64,000 bases of DNA from Granulicatella elegans ATCC 700633 (lineage in GTDB: Bacteria > Bacillota > Bacilli > Lactobacillales > Aerococcaceae), in contig NZ_KI391971.1 of assembly GCF_000162475.2 (NCBI RefSeq), positions 560,901 to 624,900 of the forward strand. The letters are read 5' to 3'. Below are positions 16,506 through 24,434 of the stretch, in pieces; within the stretch, counting starts at the first letter, position 1; every line of letters begins with the position of its first letter. The translations under genes and the position numbers were made by a program. The notes below the pieces were generated by a model. The model was not told the origin of the DNA. It made no database searches and saw only the letters and a program-made list of their open reading frames with translations.

Positions 16506-17873
16506 ATGTCTGAAATGGCTTATGAATTTGATGAAATTTTAGAACAAATTCATCATACGTTAAAAACAGATGATAAGCAGCAATTTAAAGAAATATTTTT
16601 AGAAAACCATACTTATGACCAAGCACAAATTTACTTGTCGTTAAGTGAGGAACAACGTCAATTGGTGTATCAATATCTGTCGCCAGAAGACATGGCACCT
16701 GTATTTGAAATTATTGAAGAAGATGTCGAAGATGTGGAAGAATATCTTCGAGAAATGGATGAGCGATATGCTGCAAGAATGTTGGCAGAAATGTATGCTG
16801 ATAATGCAGTAGATATTTTGCAACAAGTACAAGAAGATGAAGTCAGAAAATATTTGCGCATGATGCCTCATAAAACTTCTAACGAAATTCGTAACTTATT
16901 AAATTATGAAGATGATACAGCTGGAGCGATGATGACAACAGAAATTATCGCTATTCATGAAAGTCAAACAGTTGGAAGTGCGATGACGACTGTTAAAAAA
17001 ATGGCAGAAGAAGCAGAAACGATTTATTACGTGTATGTAGTAGATGAAGAAAATCGATTAAAAGGGGTCTTGACACTTAAAGATTTAATCGTTCATAAAG
17101 AAGATGTGAAAATTAGTGAAATCATGGTAGATCGTGTTGTTTCTGTAGAAGTACAAGAAGCACAAGATGCTGTAGCGAAAATGATTCGAGACTATGACTT
17201 CTTAGCAATTCCAGTTGTTGATGAAGAAGAAAAACTCATTGGAATTATTACAGTCGATGATGCGATTGACGTTATCGATGAAGAAGCAACAAGTGATTAC
17301 TCAGGTTTAGCAGGGGTAGACGTAGATGAACAATCTGTGAACCCATTTATTGCAGCCTCAAAACGTTTGCCATGGTTAATTAGTTTATTATTCTTAGGAT
17401 TAACAACAGCAGCTTTATTAAGTCGTTATGAAGGAATTATCGGACAAGCTAGTGTACTCTCAATTTTCATTACATTAATTACAGGTACAGCAGGGAATGC
17501 GGGAACACAATCTTTAGCGGTAGCAGTTCGTAAAATAGGATTAAATGAAGATGAGTCAGTTTTTGTAAAAACGATATTATCAGAAGTTGCAACAGGGATT
17601 ATTAGTGGGATTGCGACAGGATTAATTATTTTTGTTGTAGTAGGTTTATGGCAAGCAAACTGGATTTTAGGTGGAATCATTGGAGTGTCAATGTTCTTTG
17701 CGATTACAGTAGCAACCATTGCCGGAAGTTTAATTCCATTATTAATCGACTCTATGGGGTTTGACCCTTCATTCGCGAGTGGTTTATTCATTACTACAGT
17801 CAGTGACTTAACGAGTGTATTTGTATATTTCACGATTGCAAGCATGTTTCTTGAGAAATTTTTAGGAATTTAA
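16506..17873 (+). CDS. mgtE: Magnesium transporter MgtE
   Basis: This 455-residue channel has the full MgtE layout: an acidic helical N domain (residues 1-130), two CBS domains (about 135-255, with I-M-V-D-R-V-V-S-V), a connecting helix, and five membrane helices from about 285 to the end. The conserved pore segment G-T-A-G-N-A-G-T-Q-S is visible. Magnesium binding to the cytoplasmic domains closes the pore when the ion is plentiful. The frame is open from 16485, but ATG 16506 has AGAGGTGATTC and is preferred. It is monocistronic and is followed by a bidirectional terminator. Confidence 0.93.
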   Translation: MSEMAYEFDEILEQIHHTLKTDDKQQFKEIFLENHTYDQAQIYLSLSEEQRQLVYQYLSPEDMAPVFEIIEEDVEDVEEYLREMDERYAARMLAEMYADNAVDILQQVQEDEVRKYLRMMPHKTSNEIRNLLNYEDDTAGAMMTTEIIAIHESQTVGSAMTTVKKMAEEAETIYYVYVVDEENRLKGVLTLKDLIVHKEDVKISEIMVDRVVSVEVQEAQDAVAKMIRDYDFLAIPVVDEEEKLIGIITVDDAIDVIDEEATSDYSGLAGVDVDEQSVNPFIAASKRLPWLISLLFLGLTTAALLSRYEGIIGQASVLSIFITLITGTAGNAGTQSLAVAVRKIGLNEDESVFVKTILSEVATGIISGIATGLIIFVVVGLWQANWILGGIIGVSMFFAITVATIAGSLIPLLIDSMGFDPSFASGLFITTVSDLTSVFVYFTIASMFLEKFLGI

Positions 17874-17876
17874 CAA

Positions 17877-17913
17877 AAAAATGGCTCCACCTCAAAAAGG
17901 GCGAGCCATTTTT
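17877..17913. terminator. Bidirectional terminator between mgtE and a lipoprotein gene
   Basis: AAAATGGCTC pairs with GAGCCATTTT, with A-runs and T-runs on both sides. It serves the convergent mgtE (plus) and lipoprotein (minus) genes. Confidence 0.85.
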
Positions 17914-17915
17914 AA

Positions 17916-18542
17916 TTATTCAGAAACTTTGTAATACATTGCTTTTTTCAGTGCGTCTGAAGTTAGGGCAGATTGAGTACCGAATAAACGATCTTTTGAT
18001 GTATCAGAAGTATCTTTATTTCCTTCAATGAGTCCATAAGTAACAACTTGATTTTTAGGAACAAAAGTCATAATGGCACTCCCAACGGTTGGTTGATTTT
18101 CTAATGGAGTGAAAATCCAGTTTAACAGTCCTTCTTGATATTGAGTTTGAGTTGGTTGAACTTTATAGGTAGATTCTTTAACAGAAACTGTCCCATTATC
18201 ATGGAAAGTTAATTCTTGACCATAGTCATTTCTCCACGTTCCTTTAATACTTGAAAGATTTCCTGTTTTAATTTCTTCTATATTCATTGAAGTAGAAGCG
18301 ACCGTAGTTTTATTTTGAACAGTAGCTTTCTTAGCTTCTTGAGTAGTTGTTTCTTGTTTTGTTTCAGAAGCTGTTTTAGTTGTAGTTGGCTGTTCTTTAG
18401 TCGTTGTTACTTTTGTAGTTGAGGTTGTCTTTGTAGTAACGGTTGTTGGAGTAGTAGTTGTTTCAGTAGGTTTTGTAGATGAACTCTTACAAGCTGTTAA
18501 AACAAATAAACTGGATAATAAAACTAAATACTGTTTTTTCAT
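17916..18542 (-). CDS. Thr-rich surface lipoprotein, DUF6287-like
   Basis: This 208-residue protein has a lipoprotein signal with lipobox L-T-A-C, so Cys18 would be lipidated. Residues 19-90 are a low-complexity Thr/Lys/Ser stretch that probably spans the cell wall. The C-terminal domain from about residue 88 (I-E-E-I-K-T-G-N-L-S-S-I-K-G-T-W-R-N) resembles the DUF6287 domain found in streptococcal lipoproteins; its function is not known. GGGAGG precedes the ATG. No partner gene is linked. The domain name is from memory and is less certain than the lipoprotein call. Confidence 0.75.
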   Translation of the reverse strand: MKKQYLVLLSSLFVLTACKSSSTKPTETTTTPTTVTTKTTSTTKVTTTKEQPTTTKTASETKQETTTQEAKKATVQNKTTVASTSMNIEEIKTGNLSSIKGTWRNDYGQELTFHDNGTVSVKESTYKVQPTQTQYQEGLLNWIFTPLENQPTVGSAIMTFVPKNQVVTYGLIEGNKDTSDTSKDRLFGTQSALTSDALKKAMYYKVSE

Positions 18543-18645
18543 AAAATTTCCTCCCTTAAGTACTTATATTATAGAACAAATTGCATAAAAAGACGATGAA
18601 GTTTGAGAAAATTTAAAAAATATAAAATAATTTTGTAGAAAACTG

Positions 18646-18674
18646 TTGACAAGAGTAGAGGATTACTGTAAACT
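18646..18674 (+). promoter_or_regulatory. Promoter of infC-rpmI-rplT
   Basis: TTGACA (18646-18651), a 17-base spacer and TAAACT (18669-18674) form a strong promoter. A leader of about 155 bases follows before infC. Confidence 0.8.
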
Positions 18675-18679
18675 ACAGA

Positions 18680-18812
18680 AGTTGAGAAAACAAGCAGAAG
18701 CATCCCGCTTCTCGCCTAAGTTGACTGAAGTCCTTGGGCCGATAGTAATGTTTATTTAATGAAGACATTGGCAGCGGGGATATTTTGTTCTCGTTGCTTT
18801 TTTGCTTTTTTC
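18680..18812 (+). ncRNA. Structured leader with attenuator upstream of infC (L20-leader-like)
   Basis: The leader begins with a hairpin GCAGAAGC/GCTTCTCGC, then CCTAAG/CTTGGG. It ends in a terminator-like stem GCAGCGGGGA (18771-18780) pairing with TTCTCGTTGC (18788-18797), followed by a T-rich tail. In Firmicutes the infC-rpmI-rplT operon is controlled by L20 binding to such a leader, with premature termination. The position fits that role. Whether it matches the Rfam L20 leader model was not tested. Confidence 0.65.
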
Positions 18813-18836
18813 TCTCAAAAATTTTGGAGGTGAACA

Positions 18837-19355
18837 ATCATAGCAAAAGATATGATGGTCAATGATGGAATTCGAGCTCGTGAATTACGTGTAATTGACA
18901 ATAACGGTGAACAAATTGGTGTTCAAACAAAAAACGATGCATTGCGTTTAGCAGAACAAGCTGGACTAGATTTAGTTTTAGTTTCGCCAAATGCAAAACC
19001 ACCAGTTGCTCGAATTATGGATTATGGTAAGTATCGCTTTGAGCAACAAAAGAAAGAACGTGAAGCTCGTAAAAATCAAAAAGTCATCAATATCAAAGAA
19101 GTGCGTCTAAGCCCTACAATCGATGAAAACGACTTTAATACGAAATTGAAAGCAGCACAAAAGTTTCTTGAAAAAGGCGACAAAGTGAAAGCTACAATCC
19201 GCTTTAAAGGCCGTGCCATTACTCATAAAGAGATTGGACAAAAGGTTTTAGAACGTTTGGCAGAACAAGTTAGCGAACTTGCAACTGTCGAACAAAAGGC
19301 AAAAATGGACGGACGAAGCATGTTCTTGATGTTAGCGCCCAAAAATGACAAGTAA
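18837..19355 (+). CDS. infC: Translation initiation factor IF-3
   Basis: This protein of about 172 residues has the IF-3 N domain ([12 protein letters not shown]), linker helix and C domain. It prevents premature subunit joining and proofreads the start codon. No ATG, GTG or TTG is well placed: the first ATG (18852) is 22 bases from the strong ribosome site GGAGG (18826-18830). The in-frame ATC at 18837 is 6 bases after it, and ATA at 18840 is 9 bases after it. The following codons A-K-D match the IF-3 N-terminus. IF-3 genes are known to use AUU or similar codons for autoregulation, so a non-AUG start was chosen. Which of ATC and ATA is used is open. Confidence 0.9.
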   Translation: MIAKDMMVNDGIRARELRVIDNNGEQIGVQTKNDALRLAEQAGLDLVLVSPNAKPPVARIMDYGKYRFEQQKKEREARKNQKVINIKEVRLSPTIDENDFNTKLKAAQKFLEKGDKVKATIRFKGRAITHKEIGQKVLERLAEQVSELATVEQKAKMDGRSMFLMLAPKNDK

Positions 19356-19377
19356 AAAGTAACAGGAGGAAAGTCTC

Positions 19378-19578
19378 ATGCCAAAACAAAAAACACACCG
19401 TGGTTCAGCTAAACGTTTCAAACGTACAGGTGGTGGAGGATTAAAACGTTCACAAGCCTTCACAAGCCACCGTTTCCATGGTAAAACTAAGAAACAACGT
19501 CGTCACTTGCGTAAACAAACAATGGTTCACGCTACTGACATCAAACGTATTAAACAACAATTAAGTCAAATGCGTTAA
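19378..19578 (+). CDS. rpmI: Ribosomal protein L35
   Basis: This 66-residue basic protein begins [14 protein letters not shown], the classic bL35 start. It is in the normal infC-rpmI-rplT order. AGGAGGAAAG precedes the ATG. It is part of the large ribosomal subunit. Confidence 0.97.
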   Translation: MPKQKTHRGSAKRFKRTGGGGLKRSQAFTSHRFHGKTKKQRRHLRKQTMVHATDIKRIKQQLSQMR

Positions 19579-19647
19579 TTCAGCACGCAAAACTATTACA
19601 TTTTCTAGACAGTCGCAAGAGACTGAAAGACCAAGGAGGAATTAATT

Positions 19648-20007
19648 ATGCCACGTGTTAAAGGTGGAACAGTTACTCGTCGTCGTCGTAACCGTGTTTT
19701 AAAATTAGCTAAAGGTTACTACGGAGCGAAATCAAAATTATTTAAAACAGCTAAACAAGCAGTCATGAAATCATACATGTATGCTTACCGTGACCGTCGT
19801 CAAAAGAAACGTGACTTCCGTAAATTATGGATTGCACGTATCAATGCGGCAGCTCGCTTAAACGGATTAAGCTACAGCAAATTAATGCACGGCTTAAAAT
19901 TAGCTGGTATCGAAATGAACCGCAAAATGTTAGCTGACTTAGCAGTTAACGATGCAGCAGCATTCACTGTTTTAGCTGAACAAGCTAAATCAGCATTAGC
20001 TAAATAA
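19648..20007 (+). CDS. rplT: Ribosomal protein L20
   Basis: This 119-residue protein begins M-P-R-V-K-G-G and has the basic N-terminal extension followed by the L20 globular domain. It binds 23S rRNA early in assembly. In related bacteria it also binds its own operon leader, here 18680-18812. AAGGAGG precedes the ATG. Full length. Confidence 0.97.
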   Translation: MPRVKGGTVTRRRRNRVLKLAKGYYGAKSKLFKTAKQAVMKSYMYAYRDRRQKKRDFRKLWIARINAAARLNGLSYSKLMHGLKLAGIEMNRKMLADLAVNDAAAFTVLAEQAKSALAK

Positions 20008-20039
20008 TTATCTGAGAGATTATTTACATCAAGTAAAGG

Positions 20040-20128
20040 AATCACTCGATATTCCAATAAGATAAACCACCATTGAGCCCCGTTAAACTCAATGTGAAGA
20101 AATACCAAGAAGAATTTGGAGGAAATAA
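20040..20128 (+). ncRNA. Possible L13 leader before rplM
   Basis: The 123 bases between rplT and rplM hold no ORF. They include ATTGAG and CTCAAT (20072-20097), which can pair, near the rplM ribosome site. Firmicute rplM-rpsI operons often carry an L13-binding leader here. Assignment is by position only. Confidence 0.35.
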
Positions 20129-20130
20129 TC

Positions 20131-20574
20131 GTGCGTACAACATTTATGGCAAAAGCTAGCACTACTGAACGTAACTGGGTTGTAATCGACGCTACTGATG
20201 TACCATTAGGACGTCTTTCAGCTGTTGCTGCAAGCATTTTACGTGGAAAAAACAAACCAACATTTACACCTAACGTTGACACAGGTGATTTCGTAATCAT
20301 CATCAACGCTGATAAAGTTGCTTTAACAGGTAAAAAAGCATCTGATAAAGTTTACTATCACCACTCAAACCACCCAGGTGGATTGACTGCTCGTACAGCT
20401 GGTGAATTACGTGCAAACAACTCTCGTAAATTAGTTGAATTATCAATCAAAGGCATGTTACCTAAAAACTCTTTAGGACGTCGTCAATTTACTAAATTAC
20501 ATGTTTACGGTGGAGCTGAACATCCACATGCTGCACAACAACCAGTAGCAGTAGACATCCAATCACTAATTTAA
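20131..20574 (+). CDS. rplM: Ribosomal protein L13
   Basis: This 147-residue protein of the large subunit begins M-R-T-T-F-M-A-K and contains the L13 motifs W-V-V-I-D-A and H-H-S-N-H-P-G-G. The start codon is GTG 20131, directly after TTTGGAGGAAATAATC; a longer frame from TTG 20116 would begin inside the ribosome site. It is coupled to rpsI 13 bases downstream. Confidence 0.97.
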   Translation: MRTTFMAKASTTERNWVVIDATDVPLGRLSAVAASILRGKNKPTFTPNVDTGDFVIIINADKVALTGKKASDKVYYHHSNHPGGLTARTAGELRANNSRKLVELSIKGMLPKNSLGRRQFTKLHVYGGAEHPHAAQQPVAVDIQSLI

Positions 20575-20587
20575 GGAGGAAAAAGCA

Positions 20588-20980
20588 TTGGCTCAAGCAC
20601 AATACCGCGGCACTGGACGCCGTAAAAACTCAACTGCCCGTGTTATCTTAGTACCAGGGACAGGTAAAATTACTATTAACAAAAAATCAATCGAAGAATA
20701 CATTCCATTTGCTTACTTACACGAAGTAATCAAACAACCTTTAAACATTACTGAAACAATCGGAACTTACGATGTATTAGTAAACGTTAATGGTGGTGGA
20801 TTCACTGGTCAATCAGGAGCTATCCGTCATGGTATCGCTCGTGCATTATTAACAGTTGATCCTGATTTCCGTGGCGCTTTAAAAGCTGCTGGTTTATTAA
20901 CTCGTGATCCTCGTATGAAAGAACGTAAAAAACCAGGTCTTAAAAAAGCTCGTAAAGCTTCACAATTCTCAAAACGTTAA
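20588..20980 (+). CDS. rpsI: Ribosomal protein S9
   Basis: This 130-residue protein of the small subunit ends in the conserved [12 protein letters not shown] tail, which contacts the P-site tRNA. It starts at TTG 20588 with AGGAGGAAAAAGCA in front. It is the last gene of the operon and is followed by a strong terminator. Confidence 0.97.
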   Translation: MAQAQYRGTGRRKNSTARVILVPGTGKITINKKSIEEYIPFAYLHEVIKQPLNITETIGTYDVLVNVNGGGFTGQSGAIRHGIARALLTVDPDFRGALKAAGLLTRDPRMKERKKPGLKKARKASQFSKR

Positions 20981-21001
20981 TATTTTATATATCAACATTT
21001 C

Positions 21002-21036
21002 AACACTCTGTGGTTATACCACAGGGTGTTTTTTGC
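21002..21036 (+). terminator. Terminator of rplM-rpsI
   Basis: AACACTCTGTGG pairs with CCACAGGGTGTT (one G-T pair) around TTATA and is followed by a run of six T. Confidence 0.92.
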
Positions 21037-21055
21037 GTATATGAGCATAGAAATT

Positions 21056-21196
21056 GATTTTTCCGGTTGTAGCAATGGACGCAAGCAGCCTCGCAATAGC
21101 GAGTCTCATTGCTAAAATTTGAGCCTAGGGTCTCAAATTTTCCAGTACTAGAATCCGATGGGACGGATTCTAGTACTCGTGCTACTGAGAAAAGTC
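21056..21196 (+). repeat. Intergenic cloverleaf repeat, full form (copy 10)
   Basis: The outer arms GATTTTTCCGGTTGTAGCA and TGCTACTGAGAAAAGTC pair with some mismatch. Hairpin A is closed by GCAA/TTGC with CTCGC/GCGAG. Hairpin B is AAATTTGAG/CTCAAATTT around CCTAGGGT. Hairpin C is AGTACTAGAATCC/GGATTCTAGTACT. It follows the rpsI terminator by 20 bases. Confidence 0.88.
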
Positions 21197-21240
21197 ATTT
21201 CTATTTTGGCGTGAGATTATGGGAGGGCGTTTGGGAGATT

Positions 21241-21310
21241 GACTTTTCTAAATGTAGTAGTGGACACAAGCAGCTTCGCACAGCGAATTTCATTTCTATA
21301 TTGTCATTTT
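21241..21310 (+). repeat. Degenerate short intergenic repeat (copy 11)
   Basis: GACTTTTCTAAATGTAGTAG and TGGACACAAGCAGC are recognisable, with TTCGC/GCGAA of hairpin A. The right outer arm is damaged. It follows the full copy 10, the same full-then-short order seen at three other places. Confidence 0.6.
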
Positions 21311-21397
21311 TGGTTGAGAAGGATAGTGTTTTTCCGTATAATGAGGTTTAAATTACAAATGTTTGTTGAATAAATCAGATATAAAAGAGGTTAAAAA

Positions 21398-21838
21398 ATG
21401 ACTTTTGAAGATAAATTTATGGAAGTTCAAGTTGGTATGATTTCGTTAGCAATGGAATATGTTCAAAATCAGGCAGAAAAAGTATATATCTATGCAATAG
21501 CGGACAGTTTGTATAGTTTTAAGCCATTTTATAAAATTAATGGTATTGTGATTGAAATGGAAAAAGTTAATGAAGTTGTGACAAAAACAGTAGATGATTC
21601 TGATAATATGGCATTTACTTTATTGAAATATGGAACTGAAGATATGCAGAAATTGCAGGAGGTTTGCCAAGAATATAATCGTGAACATCCGACTGAGATG
21701 TGGTTGATTTATGATGCACAGAAAAATACCCTTAATAGTCGCTATAGCTATGAAGGGCGTTATGACAAGGATGAAGAATTGCTTCCACGTTTAGAGTTTG
21801 AAAAATGGTTTGAGGAAGTAAAAAGTGAAGAAATGTAG
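21398..21838 (+). CDS. DUF600/YezG-like immunity protein
   Basis: This 146-residue soluble acidic protein has a start (M-T-F-E-D-K-F-M-E-V-Q) and an end (P-T-E-M-W-L-I-Y-D, then S-Y-E-G-R-Y) that resemble streptococcal DUF600 proteins. Members of that family act as antitoxins of YeeF-type or LXG toxins. AGAGGTT precedes the ATG. It opens a run of at least nine immunity-like genes and fragments. No toxin gene is adjacent, so the cognate partner is unknown. The family call is from memory of the pattern. Confidence 0.65.
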   Translation: MTFEDKFMEVQVGMISLAMEYVQNQAEKVYIYAIADSLYSFKPFYKINGIVIEMEKVNEVVTKTVDDSDNMAFTLLKYGTEDMQKLQEVCQEYNREHPTEMWLIYDAQKNTLNSRYSYEGRYDKDEELLPRLEFEKWFEEVKSEEM

Positions 21839-21849
21839 GAGAATAAGAT

Positions 21850-22323
21850 ATGTACCAACAAAATCAATCAATTATCTATCCCTTGCCAACTGATACGCTA
21901 TTACAGGAAAGAGAAGTAGCGTGGAGAGTTAAACTGCCTGATGATTATAAGGGATTTATAAAGAAAGAGAATGGAGTCATTCCCTCAAAAAGGTATTTTC
22001 ATTTTGAGCATAATGAGAAAGTAATTGATCGTTTTTTATCTATACTAGCTATTTCAGGGGAGAAGACAGAAGAGGATTACGATATAGGAGTTGTGAGTAC
22101 GCAATTAGAAGGTCGTATTGTATTTGATGAAGATAATGTTGGAATGCAACTAATCCCTATAGCAGCATTGTTTGGTGGTGATTTTGTTTGTCTAAATTAT
22201 GTTAAGGAGACTGAAAATCCGAGTATTTGTATCTGGTATCATGAAGAGTCCTATGAGCTGGAGCCTGCTATAGAGTTTTTAGCTAACAACTTCACAGAGT
22301 TTTTAGCAATGCTACAGGATTAG
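21850..22323 (+). CDS. SMI1/KNR4 (SUKH) family immunity protein
   Basis: This 157-residue protein has the SUKH layout. An early E-V-A-W-R-V-K-L-P-D-D-Y-K-G-F-I-K-K-E-N-G helix is followed by a strand region, then I-P-I-A-A-L-F-G-G-D-F-V-C-L-N-Y and I-C-I-W-Y-H-E-E. SUKH proteins commonly neutralise nuclease toxins of polymorphic toxin systems in Gram-positive bacteria. It lies 11 bases after the DUF600-like gene, with AGGAG before the ATG. The target toxin is not in the window. Confidence 0.8.
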   Translation: MYQQNQSIIYPLPTDTLLQEREVAWRVKLPDDYKGFIKKENGVIPSKRYFHFEHNEKVIDRFLSILAISGEKTEEDYDIGVVSTQLEGRIVFDEDNVGMQLIPIAALFGGDFVCLNYVKETENPSICIWYHEESYELEPAIEFLANNFTEFLAMLQD

Positions 22324-22412
22324 CTATGTGATGGATATTAATTTAACGCGAATCCGAAGAAACGAATAAAAGACTGATTAAGGTAGGAATTCTCAGATGA
22401 AAGGTTGATACA

Positions 22413-22748
22413 ATGTTAGAATATAAAAAACATCAGCTAATAGTAAACGGTAAAGTTATAAAATCATTTAAATTTGAAATCCGAAAAGTAATTGAACAGG
22501 GTGACGAATTTATTGTTTTATTGGAGATTCCTTTTGATAATGCGAGTGAAAAGGATAACATTTTTAGGATTGGTGCGAGTGGAAATGTAGTCTGGACGAT
22601 AAATAATAATGGATACAGTAATAATAGTTATCCCTTTGAACAGATGACTTTAAGAGATGGCTGGCTTTATGCGACTGATTTTTATGCCAGAAGGGTAAAA
22701 GTCGATATAAAAACGGGAAAAATAGTTGATATGATTATATCAAAGTAA
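22413..22748 (+). CDS. Hypothetical protein in the immunity island
   Basis: I do not recognise this 111-residue protein. It is soluble and beta-rich by appearance: alternating hydrophobic strands, then N-V-V-W-T-I-N-N-N-G and D-G-W-L-Y-A-T-D-F-Y-A-R-R-V-K-V-D, which resemble one or two blades of a propeller-like fold. GAAAGGTTGATACA precedes the ATG. Its size, isolation and position between SUKH and DUF600-like genes suggest another immunity protein. This is inference from context only. Confidence 0.5.
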   Translation: MLEYKKHQLIVNGKVIKSFKFEIRKVIEQGDEFIVLLEIPFDNASEKDNIFRIGASGNVVWTINNNGYSNNSYPFEQMTLRDGWLYATDFYARRVKVDIKTGKIVDMIISK

Positions 22749-22799
22749 TATTCTGAGATTGTTTATTTAGGGATGATGTCAGATAAAAGTTTGGGAATT

Positions 22800-22892
22800 A
22801 TGGGGGAGAATGTTCAATGGTGTCCGAGTGTTAAAAACTATTCGGGTGGTGTAGTAGAATTCGTGATTGATAGAGTTCTTAAGATAAATTGA
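22800..22892 (+). pseudogene. Short ORF remnant in the immunity island
   Basis: A 30-codon open frame (M-G-E-N-V-Q-W-C-P-S-V ... V-L-K-I-N) without a good ribosome site lies between two immunity-like genes. It looks like the last part of a lost gene. No family is recognised. Confidence 0.25.
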
Positions 22893-22920
22893 ACATTAAA
22901 GAATTATGGAGTGAATAATA

Positions 22921-23268
22921 GTGAAAGAAATACCAACAAAAAAAGGTGATATGTTAGAAATTTATGAAGCCAATGGTAAATATATTTTAAAGTATCCGAC
23001 TTTCAATATCACCATGCCAGAGGTATCTAAAGAAATCCCTAAAGAAGTAGTGGATAGCTATTTAGCAGGAGAACATAATGGTGAAGAATTAATTAATTAT
23101 GCTAATTTCGGATTTTGGGAATCAAAAATTAGTCAAGAAGATGCTAACAAACAATTTTTAAGAGATAATCCAGAATTTCTTCTTATTGATACAGATAGAA
23201 AGAGACACTATTTCTCCGAAAAAGAATTTGAAGAATTGTTGAAAAAAGCTCATAAATCCTTAGAGTGA
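22921..23268 (+). CDS. Hypothetical small acidic protein in the immunity island
   Basis: I do not recognise this 115-residue protein. It begins with GTG at 22921, with GGAG about 10 bases upstream, and has no membrane segment. The C-terminus (F-S-E-K-E-F-E-E-L-L-K-K-A-H-K-S-L-E) recurs in a degenerate fragment at 29153-29224, so the gene family was present at least twice in this island. An immunity role is inferred from context. Confidence 0.5.
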   Translation: MKEIPTKKGDMLEIYEANGKYILKYPTFNITMPEVSKEIPKEVVDSYLAGEHNGEELINYANFGFWESKISQEDANKQFLRDNPEFLLIDTDRKRHYFSEKEFEELLKKAHKSLE

Positions 23269-23283
23269 TTCTGTGTTTAGAAT

Positions 23284-23490
23284 AGAAACGGTGGGGAACT
23301 CTATGGTATAAGTCCGACTATGGTAGAATATAATGTTGCTTTAGAGAAAACATTGATTGATGCAGGATTTACGCCAAATGAAACCAAGGATGTTGTATCC
23401 TAAGCTATGGATCAGCAGATTTCTTATGAATTAACAACTGAAAAACTTGTTCCTAGAATACCAGGGAAAATGAATCTTCCCAAATGAAAT
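23284..23490 (+). pseudogene. Toxin C-terminal fragment (remnant)
   Basis: In the frame of ATG 23320 the sequence reads G-G-E-L-Y-G-I-S-P-T-M-V-E-Y, continues to a stop at 23401, then stays open (A-M-D-Q-Q-I-S-Y-E-L-T-T) to a TGA at 23485-23487. A frame that enters without its own start, ends just before a small ORF with a ribosome site, and sits among immunity genes resembles the C-terminal tip of a polymorphic toxin. The family is not recognised. Confidence 0.4.
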
Positions 23491-23501
23491 GAAGGTTAGT
23501 T

Positions 23502-23784
23502 ATGAAAATATATGATGATGTTATTAAAAGTTTGGTTACGATTGATCTGGATGATGATCTGAACAAATAGTTAGTGGCAGCCTATATTTTGGGGATGTTA
23601 AACTGAAAAGCTCATATGGAAAGCCGCACTAAATGATATTCCGCCAAAGAAAGTTTCAGTAAGGATAGATACTGCTTTTGAAAAAGATTCTATATCAGTC
23701 AGACTAAAAATGTTTAATGTACTCTATCAAATTGAAGGAGGGTTGCTTAGAATTAAGCAGATAAGGAATAAACCAGGAGGTTAA
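23502..23784 (+). pseudogene. Immunity gene remnant after the toxin fragment
   Basis: ATG 23502, preceded by GAAGG, opens a 22-codon frame (M-K-I-Y-D-D-V-I-K-S-L-V) ending at 23570. Another frame, 23602-23784, reads T-E-K-L-I-W-K-A-A-L-N-D-I-P-P and runs to a TAA just before the next gene. Together they look like one immunity gene broken by frameshift or deletion. Confidence 0.35.
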
Positions 23785-23786
23785 AA

Positions 23787-24272
23787 ATGTTAGAAAATCA
23801 ATTAAGCCAATTGTTTAATGATATAGCAAATAATGTAAATCGTATTATTCCAGTAACTTGGAATGATTTATACTTTAATGTTGAGTTAAAGGAAGGAGAT
23901 GGAGAAGTTTTATTTTATTTTAATACGAAAGAAAATCCTGAAAAATATATTTTTTCACATGATATACCAGTAATTTATGACATTCCATTTTCTGAATATA
24001 TGGACACCTTTAATCAATTAATGAGCATTTCTAGAAATATTTTAGAGGTTTTAGAAGATAATAATCAACCTAAATGGTATGCAATGGTTTTCATAGTGAA
24101 ATCTCGGAAACAATTAAAGGTTGAGTTTGATTATACTGATTGGTTTGCTAGTTCATTTACCTCGAATCAAAGGCTGTCTTTTTTTAAATATAAATATTTA
24201 GGAGAAGAACCTGAAAATAATGATTTACTTCAACTTTTTAAAGAAATGGAAGAATATCAAAACAAAAGTTAA
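23787..24272 (+). CDS. YezG/DUF600 family immunity protein
   Basis: This 161-residue protein matches my memory of the YezG family well. The N-terminus is L-F-N-D-I-A-N-N-V-N-R-I-I-P-V-T-W-N-D-L-Y, followed by V-L-F-Y-F-N-T and Y-I-F-S-H-D-I-P, and the end has V-E-F-D-Y-T-D-W-F and F-F-K-Y-K-Y-L-G. In Bacillus, YezG neutralises the LXG nuclease toxin YeeF, and the family is often found as multiple orphan copies. CAGGAGGTT precedes the ATG. The stop is followed directly by the tail of a lost PoNi-like gene (24275-24340), showing that recombination has occurred here. Confidence 0.82.
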   Translation: MLENQLSQLFNDIANNVNRIIPVTWNDLYFNVELKEGDGEVLFYFNTKENPEKYIFSHDIPVIYDIPFSEYMDTFNQLMSISRNILEVLEDNNQPKWYAMVFIVKSRKQLKVEFDYTDWFASSFTSNQRLSFFKYKYLGEEPENNDLLQLFKEMEEYQNKS

Positions 24273-24274
24273 AC

Positions 24275-24340
24275 ATCTTTGACGAACGCTTGAAAGACCT
24301 AGCATATTTCCCGTATGACCTTCTAGTCCAAGAAAACTAG
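24275..24340 (+). pseudogene. 3' tail of a lost PoNi-like immunity gene
   Basis: The 66 bases encode F-D-E-R-L-K-D-L-A-Y-F-P-Y-D-L-L-V-Q-E-N and a stop, nearly the same as the ends of the three PoNi-like genes downstream, especially the third. Its own beginning is gone. It marks a fourth copy removed by recombination. Confidence 0.8.
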
Positions 24341-24434
24341 GAGGGATGGGGTTCTAACCAGTTTTAATTGAAAAGGGGAATATCTTCACCTATAGTAACT
24401 TTAAAATCGACGATAGCATAGGAGGCATCACTAG

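Noticed and set aside
17916-18542. Thr-rich lipoprotein as a sortase-anchored protein
   Set aside because: It has a lipobox cysteine and no LPXTG motif or C-terminal membrane helix.
21109-21351. Open frame downstream of rpsI
   Set aside because: It is made of two intergenic repeat elements.
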